Part shown: positions 36,257-44,237 of the stretch, in pieces
Numbering within the stretch: the stretch's first letter is position 1
Layout of the letters: each line of letters starts with the position of its first letter
NCBI GenBank assembly: GCA_965224325.1
Contig: CBDCYT010000020.1
Location: forward strand, 310,001 to 374,000
Direction: 5' to 3'
Source: CBDCMJ01 sp965224325
GTDB lineage: Bacteria > Chloroflexota > Dehalococcoidia > Lucifugimonadales > UBA3495
Length of the DNA: 64,000 nucleotides
The notes under the pieces: model-generated
Database searches by the model: none
Seen by the model: only the letters and a program-made list of their open reading frames with translations
Told to the model about the DNA's origin: nothing
Translations under genes and position numbers: made by a program

Positions 36257-36691
36257 TCACCCGTTGGCTACTTGCTCGGCCAAGTAGCGATGGCGCTGCA
36301 CCAAGTCGGTCAGGGTAATGCCGCGAAGCACCCCCTCGACGGCGTCTTCCACCGACCGCCAGACTTCCTGCTGGGCGCAGGAGTCTGAAAATACGCAGTC
36401 CGTCGGTTTGATGAGACAGTCCAAGGGAGAAAGATTGCCGTCCAGGGTGGTCATGACCATGTGCAGGTTGATGTCCGAGGGGTCCATGGCTAGCCGATGC
36501 CCCCCCTGCGGCCCCCGACGGCTAACAACCAAGCCGAACTTGTGCAGTGCCGTCATCAGCTGGTCCAGGTAGGTCTCGGGAATTTCCTGGCTGGCCGCGA
36601 TCTGGGCGGTCTGCAGTGGGCCTTCACCGTGATGCAAGGCTAGCTCCACCAGCGCCCTTACCCCGTAGTCCACTTTCATGGGTATTTTCAT
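36257..36691 (-). CDS. Rrf2-family transcriptional regulator, Fe-S type
   Basis: ATG at 36689-36691 is preceded by GGGAGGAAAG; longer upstream frames run into a repeat element. The 144 residues start MKIPMKVDYGVRALVELALH with the Rrf2 winged HTH (QIAASQEIPETYLDQLMTAL; SRRGPQGGHRLA). Three cysteines, C92, C99 and C105 (LDCLIKPTDCVFSDSC), lie where IscR/NsrR bind their cluster, so Fe-S or redox sensing is likely. It is the first gene before moeB and cysM on the same strand, fitting control of sulfur metabolism. A family B element sits 79 bp upstream of its start. Confidence 0.9.
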   Translation of the reverse strand: MKIPMKVDYGVRALVELALHHGEGPLQTAQIAASQEIPETYLDQLMTALHKFGLVVSRRGPQGGHRLAMDPSDINLHMVMTTLDGNLSPLDCLIKPTDCVFSDSCAQQEVWRSVEDAVEGVLRGITLTDLVQRHRYLAEQVANG

Positions 36692-36769
36692 GTGGCTTTC
36701 CTCCCGTGGCTGCGGCCAGAAAATTATAGCATCTGACAGACAGATTTCCAACTTTTGTCCATCGACTGG

Positions 36770-37101
36770 CAGGGCGTAGTGGATTCTCGCTTTCGCGGGA
36801 ATGACGGAAGGGGGGAATGACGGGTTATTGAGCCGCATTCAATACTGGTTTAGGCGGTCAATAATAGTGACCCGTCAGGTTGTGTCCCCCCAAAATCGTG
36901 AGTGGAGACTTCTGAGGCGGGCTCAATATCTGCGCCGATCCCCGCTATGAAAGCCCCACTCTCCGCCTTTCTATATCTCAGGAACGTTTACAGGCTGCCG
37001 CTCTGGATTCCCGCTTTCGCGGGAATGACAGGAGCTGGGGAATGACGGAAGGCGGGGGAGTGACTGAAGCGCGGGAATGACGGAAGAATAAAAAGGCCCT
37101 G
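36770..37101. repeat. Family B inverted-repeat element, copy 3, with nested family A fragment
   Basis: It starts CAGGGCGTAG and ends AATAAAAAGGCCCTG, with the exact 10-bp target duplication CATCGACTGG at 36760-36769 and 37102-37111. The interior holds several core palindromes and the right half of a family A element (about 36826-36924, ending GAGGCGGGCTC). It lies just upstream of the rrf2 gene. Confidence 0.88.
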
Positions 37102-37376
37102 CATCGACTGGGTCAACAATGTGTTGGCCGGTTGTCTTGGTTGCGGATGCGATTTCAATATCCCGTGGACGCCAAGAAGGCGGGCGCTGCCCCAATTCGG
37201 CGGCTTCCCCACGAGCATCAACCGAACACGGACGCTTCGGAAAGCTTTCATCCGTGTGCTGCGCAATGCGCTGGTGGCCATGGCGTCCGCCGCTCCCGAC
37301 TGTCTATAATGAGTGGCGTTTTCCCGGCCCTGGAACCGCGGCGTCGGAGCTTGTCCAGCAAATTGCGGAAGTGGTA

Positions 37377-37784
37377 ATGATCAAAGGCGTGCTGCTAGCC
37401 CTGGGAATCATGTTGGTGCTGGCCTTAATCCCAGTGGTGGACCTTGTAGGGCTGCCCTTTGGGCCTTTTATCGGCGCCTACTATGGAATGCGCTATACCG
37501 GAGCGGGCGCCGCTCCCAGCATCGGAGCGTCGGCGGTTAGGGCCGCCAGGTTTGGCGCCCTGCTTGGGTTCCTGGTGCTGCTGATGCTGGTGGCGGTTGC
37601 CGTGGGCCTGACGGTGAGCATCGACCTCGGCCAGCAGTTCGTCTGGTTGCTTTGGTTGGGGGTTTTCGTATTCTCCATGTACACGGCCACTATGGCGGCT
37701 CTGGGAGCAATGTACTCTCAATTAAAGGCCGCAGACAGGGAACCCGAAGGCAAAAGCGATTTAGAATTGGGCCGTCTGTCCTAA
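37377..37784 (+). CDS. Small integral membrane protein of unknown function
   Basis: ATG 37377 follows GGAAGTGG; the frame is open further upstream but that part runs through repeat DNA. The 135 residues form three to four hydrophobic helices (VLLALGIMLVLALIPVVDLV; FGALLGFLVLLMLVAVAVGL; FVWLLWLGVFVFSMY) with a Gly-rich GPFIGAYYGMRYTGAG between the first two. The polar C-terminus is probably cytosolic. I do not recognise the family. Confidence 0.65.
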   Translation: MIKGVLLALGIMLVLALIPVVDLVGLPFGPFIGAYYGMRYTGAGAAPSIGASAVRAARFGALLGFLVLLMLVAVAVGLTVSIDLGQQFVWLLWLGVFVFSMYTATMAALGAMYSQLKAADREPEGKSDLELGRLS

Positions 37785-37982
37785 AGTCCATCCGCAGCGG
37801 ATGATTAAGACCCGTAAAATATCCGTTCGCGGCGTGTCGCAGCGCCATTGTGGTCGCCTCTTTAAGGATGGACCCTATGGGCGGAACTCCGATAGCCGAG
37901 GAACCTGCGCGAATGCCTGCGTAACTGCGTGGGTAATTCACGTGGAGCCTGGGACTAACGAGAGGCGAACTTAGGAGATAAT

Positions 37983-38208
37983 GAGCTTGTCTCATAAAGG
38001 TGAGTCCTCCAGCATCCTACCGTTCTGGATTCCCGCTTTCGCGGGAATGACGGAAGCGCGGGAATGGCGGAAGGCGGGAATGACGGGTTATTGAGCCGCA
38101 TGCAATACCGGTTTAGGCGGTCAATAACTGGTTTAGGCGGTTAATAATAAGTCACCCGTCAGGTTGCGTACGCCCAAAATCGTGAGTTGAGACTTCTGAG
38201 ACAGCCTC
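37983..38208 (+). repeat. Family A inverted-repeat element, copy 5, inserted at a start codon
   Basis: It starts GAGCTTGTCTCATA and ends GAGACAGCCTC, with the 7-bp target duplication AGATAAT at 37976-37982 and 38209-38215. It has no GATC unit. The right-hand duplication contains the first two bases of the ubiA-type ATG (38214). The original ribosome binding site AGGAG (37973-37977) remains on the left side of the element. Confidence 0.9.
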
Positions 38209-38213
38209 AGATA

Positions 38214-39146
38214 ATGTGGAATTTCACAACTAATAAGGACACGGTGATCGCCCATCCCACAAAATTTCTAAGGTCGTTGAGGCCGCAACAGTGGATTAAG
38301 AACTTCCTGGTTTTTCTTCCTTTCCTGTTTGCTATACGGCAGGCGTGGTCTCTGGACGACCTGGACCCAGTTCCCAAGCTAATCATTAAACTTCTTATCG
38401 TCTTCGCGGTTTTTTGCGCCCTATCCGCCGCCGTGTACCTGCTCAACGACCTGTGCGACCGGAAAGCGGACCAGCAACACCCGCGGAAGAGGCTCCGCCC
38501 CATCGCGTCCGGCAACGTCGGAGTGCCCACGGCGGTTGCGGTCATGGTCGCCCTTACCGCGTCGGGACTGGCTGGCGGGTTCCTGGTAACCCCGGTGCTG
38601 GGGGGCATTTGCCTGCTTTACCTGGGCATCAACGTTTCCTATTCCATGGCCCTCAAACGGTTGGTCCTGGTGGACGTGATGGCCGTGGCCAGCGGCTACG
38701 TTATTCGGGCGGTCGCCGGCGCCGTGGCCATAGACGTCACGCCGTCTCCATGGCTTTATGCCACCACGGCGGCCGGCGCATTGTTCATCGTTCTTGGCCG
38801 GCGTTACGCCGAGGTCCGCCTCGCTGGCGAGGAAGGGCCGGAGCAACGTTCGGTGCTGGGCAAGTACTCCGGCCCGTTCATGACCCAATTGTTGACCATG
38901 TCGGCCACTGCCGCCTGGTTGAGTTATACTTTATACACGGTGGAAGCCGACAACTTGCCACAGAACAACACCATGCTGTTGACCATCCCTCTCGTGACCT
39001 TGGGCCTGTTCCGGTACTTGTATCTACTGAACACCAGCAACGAAGCCGAGGCGCCGGAACAGTTGATCGTGCGGGATGTGCCGCTCATTATCTCCATAGT
39101 TGGCTGGGTGGCCGTTGCCGTGCTGGTGTTAGTGTTGAACCACTGA
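38214..39146 (+). CDS. UbiA-family prenyltransferase, decaprenyl-phosphate phosphoribosyltransferase-like
   Basis: The 310-residue polytopic membrane protein has the Mg/diphosphate motif NDLCDRKADQQHPRKRLRP (near 83-101) and the opening RSLRPQQWIKNFLVFLP, typical of DPPR synthase-type UbiA enzymes. These transfer phosphoribose to polyprenyl phosphate for arabinan or decaprenyl-ribose supply. The second Asp motif region reads GRRYAEVRLAGEE. ATG 38214 is the likely original start, but a family A element now separates it from its AGGAG. An in-frame GTG at 38244 is an alternative start. The role in this organism is inferred. Confidence 0.85.
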   Translation: MWNFTTNKDTVIAHPTKFLRSLRPQQWIKNFLVFLPFLFAIRQAWSLDDLDPVPKLIIKLLIVFAVFCALSAAVYLLNDLCDRKADQQHPRKRLRPIASGNVGVPTAVAVMVALTASGLAGGFLVTPVLGGICLLYLGINVSYSMALKRLVLVDVMAVASGYVIRAVAGAVAIDVTPSPWLYATTAAGALFIVLGRRYAEVRLAGEEGPEQRSVLGKYSGPFMTQLLTMSATAAWLSYTLYTVEADNLPQNNTMLLTIPLVTLGLFRYLYLLNTSNEAEAPEQLIVRDVPLIISIVGWVAVAVLVLVLNH

Positions 39147-39245
39147 GGAAACCCGAGGCGCCGCAACAGTTGATCACGAGGGACGTTCCGCTAGTTACGC
39201 CAATGATTGGCTGGCCTGCCGCCGAGGCCCTATGTTGGAATCGTA
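39147..39245 (+). pseudogene. Diverged duplicate of the 3' end of the ubiA-type gene
   Basis: This non-genic DNA reads KPEAPQQLITRDVPLVTPMI, then GWPAAEAL in one frame. It parallels EAEAPEQLIVRDVPLIISIV, then GWVAVAVL at the end of the upstream gene, about 106 bp earlier. It is a remnant of a second, tandem copy or a partial duplication. Confidence 0.7.
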
Positions 39246-39302
39246 CTACTAAGAAAAGCCGCCGGGCGTTGACCCACAGCGACCGGCCCTGGAGTTGCTT
39301 TC

Positions 39303-40472
39303 GTGCAGGCGCCCGATAAACCCAGCCTATCCGGACCGGTGCAGCAGGCCGTGCATGACTCGGGGTTGGAGGCCGCCGCGCCCCGCCGTGCACCAGGCCA
39401 AGCGGTGGTGGCGGTGGTGGCCACGCGGCCGGAAACAGTTTTAGACGACGTTCAAGAGGCCATGGACCTGGCTGGAGTCAGCCGGCATTTGGACCCTCTC
39501 GCGAACACGCTTTTGAAAATCAACATATCCTGGCAACACTGGTATCCAGGGTGCTCCACCACTCCATGGCAATTAGAGGGAGTAATCAATGCCATGAGAA
39601 ATCTGGGATACCCGAATCTCACCGGCGCCCACAATGGGACCGTGGTGGTGGACTCCTATGAAGGAGAGGTTAATAACAAGCACAAGGCCGTGCAGGACAG
39701 GTGCAACCTGCCCACGGTCCATCTAGACACCCCGCCGAACCGGTGGGTGGAGTACAAACCCAAGACCAAGATGTTGGTGCTTGACGACATTTTCCCCGAG
39801 GGCATCCAAATTCCGGAGTCATTTGCCGGGACCAACATAGTGCATCTGCCCACCATGAAGACCCATGTCTTCACCACAATGACCGGGGCGATGAAAAACG
39901 CCTTCGGCGGGCTGCTACACCGTAAACGTCACTGGACCCACTCAGTGATCCACGAAACGCTGGTGGATTTATTGGCTATCCAGCAGGAGATTCATCGGGG
40001 CGTATTCGCCGTAATGGACGGCACCTTTGCGGGAGACGGCCCGGGCCCTAGGGCTATGCGCTGGCACGTCAAGGACCGCATTTTGGCCAGCGCCGATCAG
40101 GTGGCTATCGACGCGGTAGCCGCCAAAATGATGGGATTCGACCCGATGGACATCAAATTCATACGCCTAGCCCATCAACAAGGTCTGGGATGTGGCGACG
40201 TGTCGCAAATTCAGGTGGTGGGGGAGGACATAACGCAGGTGAACTGGCGCTTCACCGGGGTGGAGAACACTTTTGCCAGCCGCGGACAGAAGCTAATCTA
40301 TTGGGGGCCCCTAAAGCCCATCGAGAAGCTGTTGCTGCGCTCTCCCCTTGTCGGTTTGTCCTATCTGGCGTCTAATCTCTACCACAACGGCTACTGGCTT
40401 AAGACCAAGGGCCGCCGCCGCATCCGAGAAGCTATGGACACCGAGTGGGGGCGATTGTTCGAGACGTATTGA
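39303..40472 (+). CDS. DUF362 domain-containing protein
   Basis: It starts at GTG 39303. The 389 residues have the DUF362 pattern: TLLKINISWQHWYPGCSTTP, a central INIVHLPTMKTHVFTTMTGAMKN-like block (from NIVHLP, near 180), KNAFGGLLHRKRHWTH, VAIDAVAAKMMGFDP, and a late HQQGLGCGD. The KTH and GAMKN motifs are the family hallmark. No 4Fe-4S ferredoxin cluster is attached. The family is often cytosolic and of unknown activity. It follows the ubiA-type gene on the same strand, with the duplicated remnant between them. Confidence 0.85.
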   Translation: MQAPDKPSLSGPVQQAVHDSGLEAAAPRRAPGQAVVAVVATRPETVLDDVQEAMDLAGVSRHLDPLANTLLKINISWQHWYPGCSTTPWQLEGVINAMRNLGYPNLTGAHNGTVVVDSYEGEVNNKHKAVQDRCNLPTVHLDTPPNRWVEYKPKTKMLVLDDIFPEGIQIPESFAGTNIVHLPTMKTHVFTTMTGAMKNAFGGLLHRKRHWTHSVIHETLVDLLAIQQEIHRGVFAVMDGTFAGDGPGPRAMRWHVKDRILASADQVAIDAVAAKMMGFDPMDIKFIRLAHQQGLGCGDVSQIQVVGEDITQVNWRFTGVENTFASRGQKLIYWGPLKPIEKLLLRSPLVGLSYLASNLYHNGYWLKTKGRRRIREAMDTEWGRLFETY

Positions 40473-40642
40473 AGTCTCTCCCTGCCGGTTAGGCGGCTTC
40501 GCTGCTTCTGGAAAACCTGCCAGCCCCATGCTCAGCCGTTTTCCCTATATGATGATCGATCAGGCATGATCGATTAAGACAAAAATTCCGGTCTCCCGCG
40601 CCATTACGGGGGCGCGTTATGGACAAGAGGCATTGACCAACC

Positions 40643-41722
40643 ATGGAAGTAGCCATCATAGGCTTGCCCCAATGCGGCAAAACCACAGTCTTCGACGCTC
40701 TCACCCAAGGGCGCGTAGACGCCACGGCAGCTAGTGAGATGCACGTAGGAGTGGTGAAGGTAGCCGACTCTCGATTGGAGGTGCTGGCGAAGATGTACCG
40801 ACCGAAGAAGGTCGTCCACGCCGAAATCAAGTACTGGGACCTTCCCAGCCTCGAATCCCTGGGCAAGTCTCGGGGTATCGGGGGGAAGTACTTGAATGTG
40901 CTGCAAACGGCCGACGCCTTCTTGTTGGTGATCAGGACGTTCACCGACCCTGCCGTGCCCCACCCCATGGAAGCGGTGGATGCCAGCCGTGATCTCGCAA
41001 ATATGCTGGACGAGATAGCGTTGGCCGATTTGGTGATTGTGGAACGCGCGGTCGAGCGGCTCGAAGATGGAATCAAAAAGTCCAAGGTATCCGAGCGGTC
41101 GGGCATGGTTTCTCAGTTGGACGCCGTCGCCAAAGCAAAGCAAGGCTTGGAGGCAGGTACACCGTTACGCCGGCAACAGCTGTCCATCCAAGAGTTGGCC
41201 TTCTTGGCTAATTATCAGCTCCTCACCACTAAACCGGTGATTGTGGTGTTTAACACCGACGAAGCTGGGCCGGAGGTTACGCCGGACCGGCTTGTTCTCA
41301 AACAAGAGGAGATCGCGGACATGGGCCACGTAAGTCTGTGCGGGAAGTTGGAAGCTGACCTGGCCCACATGCCTGAACAAGAAGCGGACGAGTTTCGCAG
41401 CGCGCTTGGCCTCGGCGAGTCGGCAGTGGATAAGGTAATAAATACTAGCTACGATATTCTGGCGTTGGTGTCGTTCCTCACCGTGGGGGATGACGAAGTG
41501 CGGGCGTGGAGCGTGCCTTCCGGTATGCCAGCCCCACTGGCTGCCGGGACTATCCACACCGATTTCAAGAGGGGGTTTATACGGGCCGAGGTGATCCCCT
41601 TCCATGATCTGGTCAGGTGCGGCGGCTTGGCCCAAGGCCGAAGGGAGGGGGTGTTGCGGACTGAAGGCAAGGCCTACGGAGTACAGGACGGCGACGTCAT
41701 CAATTTCTTGGTTAACGTGTAG
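40643..41722 (+). CDS. ychF: YchF/Obg-like GTPase (DUF933 C-terminal domain)
   Basis: The 359-residue protein has G1 at the extreme N-terminus (MEVAIIGLPQCGKTTVFDAL) and N-TDE in VIVVFNTDEAGPE, the altered G4 of the YchF group (NxxE), which favours ATP. It ends in the TGS-like DUF933 domain (RAWSVPSGMPAPLAAGTIHTDF; AEVIPFHDL; GKAYGVQDGDVINFLVNV). The G3 region reads WDLPSLESLG in place of DxxG, so nucleotide hydrolysis could be altered. YchF proteins interact with ribosomes and act in stress responses. Possibly a divergent second YchF-type protein; no other copy is visible. Confidence 0.85.
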   Translation: MEVAIIGLPQCGKTTVFDALTQGRVDATAASEMHVGVVKVADSRLEVLAKMYRPKKVVHAEIKYWDLPSLESLGKSRGIGGKYLNVLQTADAFLLVIRTFTDPAVPHPMEAVDASRDLANMLDEIALADLVIVERAVERLEDGIKKSKVSERSGMVSQLDAVAKAKQGLEAGTPLRRQQLSIQELAFLANYQLLTTKPVIVVFNTDEAGPEVTPDRLVLKQEEIADMGHVSLCGKLEADLAHMPEQEADEFRSALGLGESAVDKVINTSYDILALVSFLTVGDDEVRAWSVPSGMPAPLAAGTIHTDFKRGFIRAEVIPFHDLVRCGGLAQGRREGVLRTEGKAYGVQDGDVINFLVNV

Positions 41723-41733
41723 GGTTTCGTTTT

Positions 41734-41755
41734 GGGCCCTGCGGAGAAGGGGCCC
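41734..41755. terminator. Possible hairpin between convergent genes
   Basis: GGGCCC at 41734-41739 can pair with GGGCCC at 41750-41755 between the ychF-type gene and the convergent VOC gene. There is no T run. Confidence 0.3.
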
Positions 41756-41761
41756 GGATTC

Positions 41762-42127
41762 TTAACCGCTCCGTTCCAGCGGCATGGCAAAGCTAAGCTC
41801 GTGGGAGTCCGGGTCTGCTATGTGGAAGTAGCGTTCCCCCCACGACGCGTTCTGGGGCGCAGTGGAGGTTGTTAACCCTGCCTCCACCACCCGGCGGTAC
41901 AGGGCGTCCACGTCGTCCACGTAGAAAATTAGCCGTCCCCACCAGTTCCAACCCCCTTCGGGCGCCAAGGTCAAGTTCAAGTGACCTTCGCCTATCCGGA
42001 AGCTGGTAAAGGAAGCCGATTCGCCTCCGTAAAGCATCGGCAGATTCAATCTGTCCCTGTAGAATTCCACAGCCCTCCCCATGTCCCGCACCGCTAAAGT
42101 GACGGCGTTGATTTGCCGGATCGTCAC
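41762..42127 (-). CDS. VOC (glyoxalase/bleomycin-resistance/dioxygenase) family protein
   Basis: GTG at 42125-42127 is chosen because GGAGGAAG lies upstream; the longer frame has no site. The 121 residues begin IRQINAVTLAVRDMGRAVEF and continue FYRDRLNLPMLYGGESASF, LIFYVDDVDALYRRVVEAGL, and RYFHIADPDSHELSFAMPL. This is one complete two-module VOC fold. The late His/Glu (DPDSHELSF) fits a metal site, but the N-terminal ligand position (AVTLAV) lacks the usual His. Activity is unknown. It is divergent from larC. Confidence 0.88.
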   Translation of the reverse strand: MTIRQINAVTLAVRDMGRAVEFYRDRLNLPMLYGGESASFTSFRIGEGHLNLTLAPEGGWNWWGRLIFYVDDVDALYRRVVEAGLTTSTAPQNASWGERYFHIADPDSHELSFAMPLERSG

Positions 42128-42226
42128 GGCCACTTCCTCCGCTCTTCCAGGCGATAGTACAATATCGGGAAACCTTCGCGGGTATCTTATCAGCCTTGAG
42201 ACGTATACAGCAAAGGGATTAGTTCT

Positions 42227-43432
42227 GTGCGTATAGCCTACATACAATCTATAGGGGGCGCCAGCGGAGATATGATTTTGGCCGCCCTGCTGGACCTGGG
42301 AGTGCCCCTGGACGTAGTGAAACGGGGGTTGGCGGAACTGGGAATTTCCGGCTATGAGTTGACGGCCGGCCCCGAAGCCCGGCAGGAAGTAAGAGGCGTC
42401 AAACTAAATGTGTCGGTCTCCAATCCGGTCCGCTATTCTCCTCGGTCGTTTGTGGACGTCGTCAGCGGAAGCGGGCTACCCGATGAGGTAAAGATATCGT
42501 CCACCAAGGTGTTGGAAGCTCTTTGGCGTGCTGAAGGCCGGGTTCACGGTCAATCAGAAGACGCCCTCGAATTGGAGGAATTGGCCAGTGTCGACACCTT
42601 GGTTGACGTGGTTGGGGTGGCCATCGGCTTGGACTACTTGGGAGTGGAGAAGGTGTATGCGGCGCCCCTGGTTCTGGGAGCGCCGGAGCCTCCTCGCTGG
42701 ACCGGAGGCTACTCCAATCCGGCCCCCGCCGTCTTGGAGCTGGTGGCCTCGGCCGGGGCGCCGGTGGCCGCCGACCGGCCCATGCACCAAGGCGCGGGCG
42801 AGCTGACGACCCCGACAGGCGCCGCCATCATCACGGCGCTAAGCGCCTTTGAACGGCCTGAAATGTCGGTCATCGGAATTGGCGTCGGTCTAGGAAGCAA
42901 GGACCCGGAGAGCTTTCCCAACGTGACCCGAATCTGGCTCGGCGTCGTGGCCGAAGAGGCCGTTGCCCCTCGGCAAGAGGGCGTTGTCCTGTTGGAAACC
43001 AACCTGGACGATGTGCCGGGCCTGGTGCTGGGACACGCTCAAGAGCGGTTATTTGACCTGGGAGCGCTGGACGTATGGTATTCCCCGGTGCAAATGAAAA
43101 AAAACCGGCCCGGGGTCATTCTTTCTGCGTTGGTGCCCCAAGCCCTTGAAAACGCTGCCGTGGAGCTGATCCTGCGAGAAACACCTACTCTAGGCGTCCG
43201 TACTCGGGTTGTGCAGCGCTACGTAGCGGAGCGGCGGAACGTGCCCATGGATACCGGGATGGGAATGGTCAACGTCAAAGTCAAGTATTTGGGTGGTGTG
43301 GCTGTCGGAGCGGCTCCAGAGTTCGAGGACTGCCGCCGCATAGCCTTGGAAAGAGGGATGCCGTTTCAAGAGGTATACCAGCAGGCCGCTGCCCAGGCCC
43401 GCCAGCAGTTGCTAGAGCGGCCGTCAGACTGA
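42227..43432 (+). CDS. larC: LarC, nickel insertion protein of the Ni-pincer nucleotide cofactor
   Basis: Starts at GTG 42227. The 401 residues show the whole LarC family pattern: AYIQSIGGASGDMILAALLD, SVDTLVDVVGVAIGLDYLG, GGYSNPAPAVLELV, AGELTTPTGAAII, LLETNLDDVPGLVLGHAQE, and VQMKKNRPGVILSALV. LarC inserts Ni into the pincer nucleotide made by LarB and LarE, used by lactate racemase-type enzymes. LarB, LarE and a LarA-like racemase are not in this window. In some lactobacilli larC is split by a frameshift; here it is one continuous frame, although the MKKN codons contain an 8-A run. Confidence 0.92.
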   Translation: MRIAYIQSIGGASGDMILAALLDLGVPLDVVKRGLAELGISGYELTAGPEARQEVRGVKLNVSVSNPVRYSPRSFVDVVSGSGLPDEVKISSTKVLEALWRAEGRVHGQSEDALELEELASVDTLVDVVGVAIGLDYLGVEKVYAAPLVLGAPEPPRWTGGYSNPAPAVLELVASAGAPVAADRPMHQGAGELTTPTGAAIITALSAFERPEMSVIGIGVGLGSKDPESFPNVTRIWLGVVAEEAVAPRQEGVVLLETNLDDVPGLVLGHAQERLFDLGALDVWYSPVQMKKNRPGVILSALVPQALENAAVELILRETPTLGVRTRVVQRYVAERRNVPMDTGMGMVNVKVKYLGGVAVGAAPEFEDCRRIALERGMPFQEVYQQAAAQARQQLLERPSD

Positions 43433-43485
43433 AGCCTCCCCGGCTCATTCCGGCGTCCCCGGTATTCAGAAGAACTCAGCAGAAG

Positions 43486-44199
43486 TCAGCGCCTCCGGCG
43501 GCTGCGCGCGGGCAAGCCTGGATAAATTCTCTCCGAGAGGACCCAATCAACCCGTTCCTGCAGGGCTGCTGCTTCATCTTTCTGTAATAGCTCCAAGAGG
43601 TCATTCACCTGGCTGCTGGGGGCGAGTAGCTGTTGGCGCAGGGTCTCCAGCCTCTTGAGCAGCGCCTTGGGTATCTGTTGGCCGCCGAAGTCCCAGATTA
43701 CAGTGCGAATCTTGGTGTTGGCGTGGAAGGTGAGGCCGTGGTCGATGCTCCACAATTTCCCGTTGGAGTCAAGCAACAGGTGGCCGGGCTTGCGGTCAGT
43801 GCTATTGGCTATCAAGTCGAAGCAGGCGATGGTCTTGAGTTGAGCGCTGCTGTCCTCGGTGAGGGAGTAGTAATTGTTTCTGGGATCATGCTCCACGAAT
43901 AGCTGGACCGTGCCGATTCCATAGGGGCCTTCGCGTATTACCGTAAAAGGAATGAAGTCCCAGCCCAGTATTTGGCTCAGAAGGTAAGCGGCATATTCCC
44001 GCTTGTACAGGGTGCCTGAGGGGAAATCCCAAAGAGGGGCTTCACCGTCTCGGGGTTTGTAGATAGCTAGTCCGGTCTGCTCGCCCGACTGGACCTGCAC
44101 CAGGAAAGTGTAGTTGGACCCCATCCGGGTCAACTCACAAGAGACAATTTCACCGTGGAGAACGAGATCAGAGGTCGATGGATCCGCGCTCAACGACAT
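43486..44199 (-). CDS. SCO1664-family protein (PI3/4-kinase-like fold)
   Basis: The 237 residues start with a core HGEIVSCELTRMGSNYTFLV, continue with AIYKPRDGEAPLWDFPSGTLYKREYAAYL (split: AIYKPRDGEAPLWDFPSGTL, YKREYAAYLL), and carry kinase-like landmarks: the Lys of AIYKPRDGE, ACFDLIANSTDRKPGHLLL (catalytic-loop-like NSTDRKxGH) and LWSIDHGLTF (DHG, in place of DFG). This fits the SCO1664 group related to phosphatidylinositol kinase-type enzymes. It follows DUF3090 by 38 bp, a conserved pair in Actinobacteria and Chloroflexota. Its substrate is unknown. Confidence 0.9.
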   Translation of the reverse strand: MSLSADPSTSDLVLHGEIVSCELTRMGSNYTFLVQVQSGEQTGLAIYKPRDGEAPLWDFPSGTLYKREYAAYLLSQILGWDFIPFTVIREGPYGIGTVQLFVEHDPRNNYYSLTEDSSAQLKTIACFDLIANSTDRKPGHLLLDSNGKLWSIDHGLTFHANTKIRTVIWDFGGQQIPKALLKRLETLRQQLLAPSSQVNDLLELLQKDEAAALQERVDWVLSERIYPGLPARSRRRR

Positions 44200-44237
44200 G
44201 TCCTGTTTACATTGGTCCGTATAATTCGGACCGGAGT

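Noticed and set aside
38187..38213. TTG 38187 as the start of the ubiA-type gene
   Set aside because: These codons lie in the family A element; ATG 38214 is the pre-insertion start with the original AGGAG now on the far side.
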